A stretch of 32,695 nt of DNA from Alphaproteobacteria bacterium (lineage in GTDB: Bacteria; Pseudomonadota; Alphaproteobacteria; Micropepsales; Micropepsaceae). The DNA is taken from positions 1-32,695 of the forward strand of contig JAEUML010000087.1 of assembly GCA_016792785.1 (NCBI GenBank). The letters run 5' to 3'. A program made the position numbers and the translations under genes. This document shows positions 24,117 through 32,695 of the stretch, in pieces; the first letter of the stretch is position 1; every line of letters starts with the position of its first letter. Under the pieces are notes generated by a model. It was not told the origin of the DNA and searched no databases. It saw nothing but the letters and a program-made list of their open reading frames with translations.

Positions 24117-25060
24117 ACCCCGCCGGCGTCGCCCGCAGCGCGCTCAAGCCCCAGTTTGCGCTCGCGCCAAACGATGAAAAGCCCCGATGCGATCACGACC
24201 ACCGCCCCGACATAAACGGCAGGCGCAGGCAATTCCGCAAAGAACAACCAGCCGAACAAGATCGCCCAAATCATCGCCACATAGTCGAAATTGGCGAGCG
24301 TCGAGGCCTGCGCGAAGCGATAGCCATTCGTCATGAACAACTGGCCGATCCCGCCCAAAACGCCAAGCGCGATCAATAGCCCAAGCTGCCCCAAACTCGG
24401 CGTCACCCAGGCGAACGGCAACGTCACTAGGCTCACGACCGTACACGTCAGCTGAAAGTAGAAAGTGATCGCGAGCGCCGACTCGCTGCCCGACATCAGC
24501 CGGATGAAGATCATCGTGCAGGCGACGAAGACCGTGTTGGCGACCGCGAGCGCGATGCCGATCGCAGCTGACCCTTCCGCGCCCCCTTGGCCCAGATGCG
24601 GCGAGATCATGATCAAAACGCCGACGAACCCCGCCGCAACCGCGCTCCAACGATAGAGCCGCACAGCCTCGCCCAAAAACAAAGCCGCAAACACGACAAC
24701 CATCAGCGGCGAGGCGAAACTGATCGCGGTGACGTCGGCGAGCGGCAGGTACGTCAAAGCGCCGAAATAAGTGAACATCGCGACCACGCCCGTGAATGCG
24801 CGCCGCGCATGTGAAAGCGGCCGCTTCGTGGCGAGCGCGGAGAGACCCTGCCCCGCCGCCGCCATGAAAACGACGATGGGCAGGAACGCGAACGCCGAAC
24901 GGAAGAACACCAACTGCCCGACCGGAATCGCATCGCCCAGGTAGCGCGCAATCGCGGCCATCGCCATAAAGACGAACGTTGCTGCGACCTTGAGCCCGAT
25001 CCCAAGCAGCGGCCGCGACGAGGAGGTGAGATCGAAGGCCGGCCGCGTCGGCTCGTTCAC
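24113..25060 (-). CDS. EamA/DMT-family transporter
   Basis: A 315-residue membrane protein with ten transmembrane helices in two EamA repeats: residues about 15-145 (VFMAMAAIARYLG to LIMISPHLG) and about 155-300 (GIALAVANTVFVACTMIFIR to YVGAVVVIASGLFIVW). LPLADVTAISFASPLMVVVF is the signature of the first repeat and RFAQASTLANFDYVAMIWA of the second. Such proteins export amino acids, nucleobases or other metabolites. The start is GTG at 25060, overlapping the corA-like stop as GTGA; a much longer frame upstream is only a shadow of that gene. Its 3' end meets the GNAT gene. Export of a beta-lysine product is possible but speculative, because it belongs to the opposite transcript. Confidence 0.88.
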   Translation of the reverse strand: MNEPTRPAFDLTSSSRPLLGIGLKVAATFVFMAMAAIARYLGDAIPVGQLVFFRSAFAFLPIVVFMAAAGQGLSALATKRPLSHARRAFTGVVAMFTYFGALTYLPLADVTAISFASPLMVVVFAALFLGEAVRLYRWSAVAAGFVGVLIMISPHLGQGGAEGSAAIGIALAVANTVFVACTMIFIRLMSGSESALAITFYFQLTCTVVSLVTLPFAWVTPSLGQLGLLIALGVLGGIGQLFMTNGYRFAQASTLANFDYVAMIWAILFGWLFFAELPAPAVYVGAVVVIASGLFIVWRERKLGLERAAGDAGGV

Positions 25061-26040
25061 AGCCACTTGCGCCAGCGGAAGATCAGGTAAGGCACGATCG
25101 CCGAAAGCAGGATCACGCCCCACGCGAACGCATAACCGTAGGGCGATTCGAGCTCCGGCATGTACTTGAAGTTCATGCCCCAGATGCTGGCGAACAACGT
25201 CGGCGGCAGGAACACAGTCGCTGCGACCGACAGGATGCGGATGATCCGGCTCTGCGAGATGTTGACGATGCCGAGCACGGCATCGAGCAAGAACGTGATT
25301 TTGTTCGAGAGATAGGTCGTGTGGTCGGCCAGCGACTGCACGTCGCGGGTCATGATCTTGATGTGACCCTTCATGTCTTTGGTCGTTTTCAGATCGATTG
25401 CCTGCGACAGGAACGCCAGCATGCGCCCCATGCTGATCAGGCTCTCGCGCGCCTTCGACGTGAGATCGTTCCGTCCGCCGAGTTTGAGAAGAATTTTCCG
25501 ATAGTCGCGTGCAGGATCGTCGCCGTTCGTGCCGAACACCTGCTTGGACACTTCGTCGACGTCGGCACCGACCTTTTCGAGCACGTCCGCCGTCCGATCG
25601 ATGATCGCCTCGAGCAGCCCCGCCAGGATCATGTCGCCCCGGGGCCAGAGATTCATCTGGCGCTCCGCGCGGTTGGCGAACGTATTGAACGGCTGCGGCT
25701 CGGAATAACGCACCGTCAAAAGCCGGTCGGCCGCAAGCACGAAGCTGACGCCCTGGCACTCGGGATCGGCCGTTTCGGTCTTGGACAGCACGAAGACCGT
25801 CATGAAGATCGCGCCGTCCTCATGATAGAGGCGGCTTGAGATCTCGATTTCGTCCATGTCGTCTTTTGTCGGCGGATCGAAGCCGAACAGCGCCTTGACC
25901 GCCTCGCGCTCCTGCGGCGTCGGATCGTAGAGGTCGATCCAAAGCGATTCCGGCGGCACCGTGATGGGATCGAGCGACTCGCCCGAACACGTCAGGTTGC
26001 GGCGCAGACAGTTTTCTCGCAGGCCGAAGGAGCGAAGCAT
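25057..26040 (-). CDS. CorA-family divalent cation transporter
   Basis: A 327-residue protein with a large N-terminal cytosolic domain (residues 1-260, with long helices such as LEAIIDRTADVLEKVGADVD) and two C-terminal transmembrane helices (about 271-288 and 302-321). The selectivity motif GMN is at 288-290, followed by the periplasmic loop MPEL, as in all magnesium-transporting CorA proteins. It probably works as a homopentamer in the inner membrane for Mg2+, Co2+ or Ni2+ movement. I chose the ATG at 26040 (MLRSFGLREN, a typical start). A longer version from 26091 is possible, but a TATAAA element at about 26087-26082 on the minus strand would then lie inside the gene. Confidence 0.92.
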   Translation of the reverse strand: MLRSFGLRENCLRRNLTCSGESLDPITVPPESLWIDLYDPTPQEREAVKALFGFDPPTKDDMDEIEISSRLYHEDGAIFMTVFVLSKTETADPECQGVSFVLAADRLLTVRYSEPQPFNTFANRAERQMNLWPRGDMILAGLLEAIIDRTADVLEKVGADVDEVSKQVFGTNGDDPARDYRKILLKLGGRNDLTSKARESLISMGRMLAFLSQAIDLKTTKDMKGHIKIMTRDVQSLADHTTYLSNKITFLLDAVLGIVNISQSRIIRILSVAATVFLPPTLFASIWGMNFKYMPELESPYGYAFAWGVILLSAIVPYLIFRWRKWL

Positions 26041-26278
26041 GGGCTGGCTCTTGGGGGCAGATCGCGGCGGAATTCGGCCCTTTATAATCATGGCCCCGCA
26101 GCGCCCGCCAGCACCATTGTCTTTAGGGTAAGCAACAAGAGTGCGGCATTCGAGCAACCGGCGACGGTCAGACGGGCATTGCGTTTACGTGTCGAAAACG
26201 CTTTACGCATTAGAGGATTAGGCAAGCGGGCGGCTTGAGGGGACGTTCGAACCCGGCGGCTCAACAACGAGGTTTCAA

Positions 26279-26566
26279 ATGGAATTCGGCGATCTTTTCA
26301 GCTTCGACAAGAGAGTCGCACCGACGATCATCAAGCCGATCTACTGGCTGTTCCTGGTGCTGATCGTCGTGGGCGGCGTGATCTATTTCTTCTCGGGCTT
26401 CTTCGACCTGTTTAAGGTCGGCTTCTTCGCCGGTCTTTGGACGATGGTCACGACCGTGATCTTCGTGCCGCTCAGCGTCCTCGGCCTCAGGATCGCCGCC
26501 GAACTCTGCCTCGCCGTGTTCGAGATCCACGACCGCGTCAGCGGCGCCTCGCCGCCGCAGGTCTGA
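26279..26566 (+). CDS. DUF4282 membrane protein
   Basis: A 95-residue protein with the DUF4282 pattern: LFSFDKRVAPTIIKPIYWL leading into a first transmembrane helix (about 21-43) and a second at about 52-75 after FKVGFFAGL. The conserved SFDK and PTIIK-IYW residues are at the N-terminus on the cytosolic side. The function of the family is not known. A GAGG lies 7 bp before the ATG at 26279. The 238-bp gap before it (26041-26278) holds the divergent corA promoter and repeated CGTTTACG/GCTTTACG elements near 26184-26210, but no gene. Confidence 0.9.
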   Translation: MEFGDLFSFDKRVAPTIIKPIYWLFLVLIVVGGVIYFFSGFFDLFKVGFFAGLWTMVTTVIFVPLSVLGLRIAAELCLAVFEIHDRVSGASPPQV

Positions 26567-26581
26567 TGGACGCGGGGAGCG

Positions 26582-26971
26582 TCACCGCACGGCGACGCCC
26601 TCGATCTCGATCAGGTACTTCGCTTCGACGAGTTGCGGCACATAAATGAAGGTGCTCGCCGGCCGGATCTCGCCCAGATGCTTGCGCCGCGCCTCGCGTA
26701 CCGGCGCCGCAGGCAACCCCTGCGCCAGATAGAGATTGAGCTTCACCAAATTCGCCGGCGAAAGCCCGTTCGCGGCAAGGATGCGCGCGATGTTGGCGAA
26801 CGCCTCGTCGGCCTGTTCGACCAAGGTCTCGGGCAATGTGCCGTTCGGTCGAAGGCCGACTTGACCTGCGATGAAGAGAACGTCGGACCCCGCCTTCGCC
26901 CAACCGGCGTGTGAGTAGGCGCCGACCGGCGGCGCCACGGTCTCGGGATTGTTGAACTCAGGCGCGCTCAT
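26582..26971 (-). CDS. RidA-family (YjgF/YER057c) protein lacking the canonical arginine
   Basis: A 129-residue member of the RidA fold: GAYSHAGWAKAGSDVLFIAGQVGLRPNG at the start, the helix VEQADEAFANIARILAANGLSPANLVKLNLYL, and the C-terminal strand YLIEIEGVAVR. In true RidA deaminases an arginine precedes the serine of the PARS motif and is needed to hydrolyse reactive enamines. Here the motif reads IRPASTFIYV, so an alanine takes that position, although an arginine lies two residues earlier. This fits the Rid4-Rid7 type subgroups with undefined activity. I chose the ATG at 26971; it overlaps the end of the upstream FAD-protein gene by 14 bp, so the two are one operon. Confidence 0.88.
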   Translation of the reverse strand: MSAPEFNNPETVAPPVGAYSHAGWAKAGSDVLFIAGQVGLRPNGTLPETLVEQADEAFANIARILAANGLSPANLVKLNLYLAQGLPAAPVREARRKHLGEIRPASTFIYVPQLVEAKYLIEIEGVAVR

Positions 26972-28082
26972 CGGTCGTCCTCTCGCTGACAGTGGGTGCC
27001 GCATCAGGCAGGGCGCCCACCGCATCGCCACGCCGGTGGAAGTAGAGCCGCTGCGCGAACGCACGGAACGGCGTCGTTCCGAATGCCAAGTTCCAAACCC
27101 AATTCGGCGGCGCGAGGTCAAGCGCACGCCGCAGCCAGAGCTTGGTCGCAAAGCGCGGCGTCTCGCGCGCGAGCGCCTGCGCCGGATGTTCCGCGCCCGC
27201 CTTGATCCAATCGGCCGCAAGCTGCGCCGTGCGCCGCCCGAGCCGCAGCGTCTGCACGATCCCGCCGCCGGTCAGCGGCGACACATGCCCCGCCGCATCG
27301 CCGATCAGCATCACGCGTCCGTCGAACGTCCGCTTCAGCGTCGCGCCCGCCGGAATCAAGCCGCTGCGCCGCCCGACGATCCTGGGCGCACGCAGACCCA
27401 ACCGCGTCGTGAAGACGTCCAGAAAGGCCCGCGCATCTGGCCGCTTGCCGAGGCTCGCCGCAAGCCCGACTTGCGTCACGCCCACGCCGGGCACCGCCCA
27501 CGCGATGTAGCCGGGTGCGAGTTTGCTGTCCAAGAAGCAGTGCAAGAAGCGCCCGTCGAGATCGTCGTCGGGTGCGAGCTCGAACTCGACCCCGGCGAGA
27601 AACCGCTGGTTCGCATCAAGCCCGAACGCACGCGCGACGGTCGAGGTCGGCCCGTCCGCGCCGATCAAGAGCCGTGCCGAGATGTTGAGATCCGGCAACC
27701 GCACGCCGTCGGCGCCCTGCACACCACCCTTGAACGCCGTATCGAACATCAACGCGGCGCCGGCGCGCGCAGCCTCCTCGGCCATCCAGCGCAAGAGGTT
27801 CGGCGTGTCGGTCGCGAGAAAATAGTACCCCGGCGCAGAGTGGTCGGTGAATCGACCGTTCGGCGCATAAAGCCGAACGCCGCGGATGAGCCGCGTGAGC
27901 TGCGACGGAAAATCCGTTTCCTCCGCAGCCTCTTTGACGAGGATGCCCGTCGTGCGCACCGCCTCACCCGCGTCGCGCTTGCGCTCGATCACGCCGACCT
28001 TGAGTCCGCGCAACGCCGCCGTCCGCGCACACGCAAGTCCCGCAAAACTCGCCCCGACGATAATGAGATCGTAGTGCCGCAA
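26958..28082 (-). CDS. FAD-dependent oxidoreductase, geranylgeranyl-reductase family
   Basis: A 374-residue flavoprotein. The N-terminal Rossmann motif YDLIIVGASFAGLACARTAA binds FAD, IERKRDAGEAVRTTGI follows, LLIGADGPTSTVARAFG is the middle DG motif and VMLIGDAAGHVSPLTGGGI is the second FAD-binding signature typical of the geranylgeranyl-reductase and p-hydroxybenzoate-hydroxylase-like group. It probably acts on an isoprenoid or other lipid-like substrate as a reductase or hydroxylase. The start is uncertain: I prefer TTG at 28082, which sits just before the Rossmann fold with AGAGG 5 bp upstream. A start at 28151 would add 23 residues unlike the family. Confidence 0.87.
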   Translation of the reverse strand: MRHYDLIIVGASFAGLACARTAALRGLKVGVIERKRDAGEAVRTTGILVKEAAEETDFPSQLTRLIRGVRLYAPNGRFTDHSAPGYYFLATDTPNLLRWMAEEAARAGAALMFDTAFKGGVQGADGVRLPDLNISARLLIGADGPTSTVARAFGLDANQRFLAGVEFELAPDDDLDGRFLHCFLDSKLAPGYIAWAVPGVGVTQVGLAASLGKRPDARAFLDVFTTRLGLRAPRIVGRRSGLIPAGATLKRTFDGRVMLIGDAAGHVSPLTGGGIVQTLRLGRRTAQLAADWIKAGAEHPAQALARETPRFATKLWLRRALDLAPPNWVWNLAFGTTPFRAFAQRLYFHRRGDAVGALPDAAPTVSERTTDERA

Positions 28083-28175
28083 ATCGCACCTCTTGGCTGA
28101 ACGGCATTCAAGCCGAAGCCACGCGCTGCACCAACCACCGCCCGCGTGCACCGGTCACACTGCAGGCGGATTGCG

Positions 28176-28203
28176 AAGAAAAAAGGGCGCCAATGCGGCG
28201 CCC
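28176..28203 (-). terminator. Rho-independent terminator after the VOC gene
   Basis: On the minus strand GGGCGCC, loop GCATT and GGCGCCC form a perfect 7-bp GC stem, followed directly by TTTTTTCTT. It lies 7 bp after the stop of the VOC gene at 28211 and should end the transcript that comes from acs. Confidence 0.9.
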
Positions 28204-28210
28204 CCAAACC

Positions 28211-28669
28211 TTACTTGCCCTTCGCTTTCTTCTTCGCCGGCGCCTTCTTCGGCTTCGGCAGGGGCGCGCCGAACTGCCAGGAATGTCCGTAGGGATCGCT
28301 GATCACGCCAAACCGGTCACCCCAGAACTGATCGGACGCGGGCATCGTGACCGTCGCACCGGCCTTTGCCGCGCGCGCGATCCATTGATCGACTTCCTTC
28401 GGCGCCTTCAACTGAATGAACATGCCGACCGGCGTAACCCCACCCGGCTTCGGCGCGCGATGGCTTCCGTTCGCATACTCAGGAAAATCGTCCGACAGAT
28501 AGATTGCATGCCCATTGATCTCGATCTGCGCGTGCATCAGGCGCTTTCCGTCCTCCGCTGGCATGCGCATCACTTCCTTCGCAGCCAAACCCTTCTTATA
28601 GAACGCGATCGCGCCCTTCGCGTCGCTGACGGTGAGATAAGGCACGACATTTTTCTGGACCGCAGGCAT
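28211..28669 (-). CDS. VOC family protein, PhnB-like
   Basis: A 152-residue glyoxalase-fold protein: NVVPYLTVSDAKGAIAFYKK opens the first module, and DRFGVISDPYGHSWQFG closes the second, a typical PhnB/bleomycin-resistance-like arrangement. The C-terminus is an unusual lysine-alanine tail (PKPKKAPAKKKAKGK) that might bind nucleic acid or be a spacer. The ATG at 28669 is chosen because GAGGAG lies 7 bp upstream and the fold begins at once. It lies 37 bp after acs on the same strand, preceded by two overlapping hairpins. The function is unknown; co-transcription with acs may be incidental. Confidence 0.87.
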   Translation of the reverse strand: MPAVQKNVVPYLTVSDAKGAIAFYKKGLAAKEVMRMPAEDGKRLMHAQIEINGHAIYLSDDFPEYANGSHRAPKPGGVTPVGMFIQLKAPKEVDQWIARAAKAGATVTMPASDQFWGDRFGVISDPYGHSWQFGAPLPKPKKAPAKKKAKGK

Positions 28670-28679
28670 CGCAAGTCTC

Positions 28680-28706
28680 CTCCTCAAGCGGAGGAGCGTT
28701 CTACGC

Positions 28707-28708
<2 letters not shown>
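28680..28708 (-). promoter_or_regulatory. Two overlapping hairpins between acs and the VOC gene
   Basis: Reading the minus strand, GAGCGT-AGA-ACGCTC (28708-28694) overlaps the acs stop codon. CTCCTC-CGCTT-GAGGAG (28696-28680) uses the last three bases of the first hairpin and pairs with part of the VOC ribosome site. The two stems cannot both form fully, so ribosomes ending acs could control access to the downstream ribosome site. Function is inference. Confidence 0.45.
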
Positions 28709-30641
<1,933 letters not shown>

Positions 30642-30705
30642 AGAACGTCTCCTCGCGAGGCTATTTTCCAAGACTATGCGCGGCCTGACGACACGACGGC
30701 AAGCG

Positions 30706-31884
30706 TTACGTTTTCGCCTTCAGCCCCGTCATGACCTCATCCGTATGCTCCCCCACCGTCGGCGGATCGAGCCGAATGGAGCATGGCGATTTCGAGAATT
30801 TCAGCCCCGGCCGCATCGCACGGTACCTCCCCTCCGACTTGATCTCCCGTTCCTCAAAGAAGCCGACCGCCTTGAAGTGCGGGTCCTCGAACAAAGTCGT
30901 CATCTCGTTTGCGCGCATCGCCGGAATGTGATGCTCCGCGCACAGCCGCATCCACTCCTCGGTCGTGCGCGTCGCCGCCGCGTCTCGCATCATCTCGTAG
31001 TACGCATTCACGCGCGCCTTGCCGCCTTCGGCCGAAAGGAACCGCTCGCTATTGTAGGCGTCGGGAATGCCGCCGAGTTCCAAGAACTTGACCGACCCTT
31101 CGCGGCTCGCGGGCAAGACCGCGATGTAACCGTCCTTCGTCTTATAGGGTTTGCGGTGCGGCGTGATCGTCGAGGGATGTCCGAATTTGCCCTCGGCATC
31201 GACATAGGTCTTGCCCCAAATGTGTTCGGCCTGAATGAACCCCGTAAACGTCTCGAGCATCGGCACTTCGACGAACTGCCCCTCGCCCGTGCGCGAGCGG
31301 TGCTGAAGCGCCGCCAGTGTCGCGATCGCCGCGAACAGGCCGCACGTCTTGTCGGCGATGATCGAAGGAAACGGCCGCAGGTCCTCGCCACCGTCATACA
31401 TGCGAAGCAAATCGCAGCCGCCCGACGCGCTCTGGATCAAATCGTCGAACGCCTGCCGTCCGTTGTAGGGCCCGCCCGACCCATACCCGACCGCCTCGAC
31501 ATAGATGATGTCGCCCTTGATCGCCGCCACGTCGTCATAGCCAAAGCCCAAACGCTGAATGGCCTCAGGCCGCATGTTGTGAATGAAGACGTCGCCGGTC
31601 GCGATCAATGCGCGCAGCGCGGCCTTGCCTTCCTCCTCTTTCAGATCGATCGCCACCGACCGCTTGTTGCGGTTCAACGCGACGAACAGTGGCCCCATCT
31701 TCTCCGACTTCGGCGCCTTGCCGTTGCCCCGTTGACGGTCGCCAGACGGCTCCTCAACCTTGATCACATCGGCGCCAAGGTCACCCAAGGTCTGCGTGGC
31801 ATACGGCCCCAGCACGAACTGCGTCAGATCGATCACCCTGATCCCGTGCAACGGCCCAGGCCTGGGCTCAGTTTTCGCTGTCAT
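30706..31884 (-). CDS. CaiB/BaiF family III CoA-transferase
   Basis: A 392-residue family III CoA-transferase that moves CoA between carboxylic acids without covalent acyl-enzyme release. The N-terminus [20 protein letters not shown] and [17 protein letters not shown] are diagnostic. The catalytic aspartate of the family is present as Asp148 in [24 protein letters not shown] and the ECH-like [12 protein letters not shown] segment also match. The protein works as an interlocked homodimer. The substrate cannot be read from sequence. It is divergent from a creatininase-family gene across 83 bp and lies upstream of acs, so all three could serve carboxylic-acid catabolism (inference). Confidence 0.92.
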   Translation of the reverse strand: MTAKTEPRPGPLHGIRVIDLTQFVLGPYATQTLGDLGADVIKVEEPSGDRQRGNGKAPKSEKMGPLFVALNRNKRSVAIDLKEEEGKAALRALIATGDVFIHNMRPEAIQRLGFGYDDVAAIKGDIIYVEAVGYGSGGPYNGRQAFDDLIQSASGGCDLLRMYDGGEDLRPFPSIIADKTCGLFAAIATLAALQHRSRTGEGQFVEVPMLETFTGFIQAEHIWGKTYVDAEGKFGHPSTITPHRKPYKTKDGYIAVLPASREGSVKFLELGGIPDAYNSERFLSAEGGKARVNAYYEMMRDAAATRTTEEWMRLCAEHHIPAMRANEMTTLFEDPHFKAVGFFEEREIKSEGRYRAMRPGLKFSKSPCSIRLDPPTVGEHTDEVMTGLKAKT

Positions 31885-31967
31885 TTTCCTCGGACTCTTT
31901 GCTTCGATGGCGGAACGGGCTAACCCTAGCCGCGACGTCGCAGGGAATTCCAGAGGTCCTGACCCGA

Positions 31968-32695
31968 ATGCAGCTGCATCAATCCGCCTGGCCGGAAATC
32001 GAGGAATACCTGAAGTCGTCGACCGGCCTCATCGTGCCGATCGGCTCGACCGAACAGCACGGGCCGAATGGCCTTCTCGGCACCGACGCGATCTGCCCCG
32101 AAGTGATCGCAAAGGCCGCGGGCGACGAAAGCGGCATCCTGATCGGCCCGACCTTCAATGTCGGCTCCGCACAGCACCACCTGGGCTTTCCCGGCACGAT
32201 CACGCTGCGCCCCTCGACAATGATCGCGGCGATGCAGGATTGGACGACCTCGCTCACGCGCCACGGCTTCGACCGCATCTATTGGTTCAACGGCCACGGC
32301 GGCAACGTCGCGCCGGTCAACTCGGCCTTTAGCGAAATCTACTCGGAGTTCTCGTTCGGCCGCGCCGGCTCGAACCGCAAACCGATCCGCCTCTTCCTGC
32401 GCAATTGGTGGGAACTTCCCGGCGTCGGCGACCTCTGCCGCGAACTCTTCCCGGTCGGCGAAGGCAGCCATGCGACGGCGTCGGAAGTCTCCGTCACGTA
32501 CTTCGCCTATCCCGAGGCGCAAAAGAAGGTCGAGATGCATCCGAAGATCGCGCCCATGGGCTCGATCCGCGACGCCGACGACTACCGCCGCCAATTCCCC
32601 GACGGCCGCATCGGCTCCGACCCCAGCCAAGCGACACCGGAAAAAGGCAAACGCCTCGTCGAAGCAGCAACGAAGGCGCTAATCGCCGACTACAA
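31968..32695 (+). CDS. Creatininase-family amidohydrolase, C-terminus cut by window edge
   Basis: An open plus-strand frame from the ATG at 31968 off the right edge gives 242 residues. The family metal-binding residues are visible: Glu and His in GSTEQHGPNG, Asp in LGTDAICPE, His in FNGHGGN and Glu in EGSHATASE. Creatininase-fold enzymes are zinc or manganese amidohydrolases acting on cyclic amides or formamides, and some mature peptide-derived cofactors. The exact substrate cannot be predicted. AGAGG lies 12 bp upstream of the ATG. It is divergent from the CoA-transferase gene. The frame is still open, so only a short end is missing. Confidence 0.9.
   Translation, partial: MQLHQSAWPEIEEYLKSSTGLIVPIGSTEQHGPNGLLGTDAICPEVIAKAAGDESGILIGPTFNVGSAQHHLGFPGTITLRPSTMIAAMQDWTTSLTRHGFDRIYWFNGHGGNVAPVNSAFSEIYSEFSFGRAGSNRKPIRLFLRNWWELPGVGDLCRELFPVGEGSHATASEVSVTYFAYPEAQKKVEMHPKIAPMGSIRDADDYRRQFPDGRIGSDPSQATPEKGKRLVEAATKALIADY

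Overview
The window is GC-rich, densely coding DNA from an alphaproteobacterium. The evidence is the alphaproteobacterial polyhydroxybutyrate (PHB) set phaB-phaA with a divergent phaR, many ATGA/GTGA start-stop overlaps, a cluster of GANTC (CcrM-type) sites in the one long intergenic region, and LAB_N/ArnT-like envelope glycosylation genes. Caulobacterales or Hyphomonadaceae-like bacteria fit best, but this is inference. I see no rRNA, tRNA, CRISPR array, insertion sequence, integrase or phage gene. It reads as ordinary chromosomal backbone with a few unusual islands.

Layout. 1-3537 (minus): a truncated secreted protein of unknown function, a tightly overlapping three-gene operon (ArsR-type repressor, SRPBCC protein, glutathione S-transferase-like protein) and an ankyrin-repeat protein. 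3688-6522: the PHB block, with phaB and phaA on the minus strand ending in a hairpin terminator and phaR divergent, preceded by a perfect TGC/GCA palindrome that is a likely PhaR operator. 6543-9109 (plus): a periplasmic alpha/beta hydrolase with a C-terminal membrane domain, then a secreted pentapeptide-repeat protein. 9114-13480: a VOC protein, a MOSC protein, a DUF983 zinc-ribbon membrane protein, a PAS-GGDEF-EAL protein whose GGDEF site is degenerate, a weakly supported small ORF and a small HTH protein. 13484-15436: an enoyl-CoA hydratase/isomerase family protein divergent from a Rieske oxygenase.

15541-20777: a 49-residue membrane ORF, a four-helix membrane protein, and an envelope-glycosylation module. 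The module pairs a polyprenyl-phosphate sugar transferase (GT2) and a LAB_N partner with two divergent ArnT/PMT-like membrane transferases. The logic is to load a sugar on a lipid carrier and transfer it to lipid A, LPS or another periplasmic acceptor.

20778-24116: a 424-bp, less GC-rich intergenic region with six GANTC sites leads into a three-gene run: a lysine 2,3-aminomutase, a D-Ala-D-Ala-ligase-like ATP-grasp enzyme and a GNAT acetyltransferase. This looks like a beta-lysine conjugation and acetylation pathway and is the most interesting part of the window.

24113-32695: a CorA-EamA transporter pair, a DUF4282 protein, a RidA-like protein overlapping an FAD-dependent reductase, a VOC protein downstream of acetyl-CoA synthetase (acs), a family III CoA-transferase, and a creatininase-family protein cut by the right edge. 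acs and phaA/phaB fit together as acetate activation and acetyl-CoA storage as PHB, although the polymerase gene phaC is not in the window.
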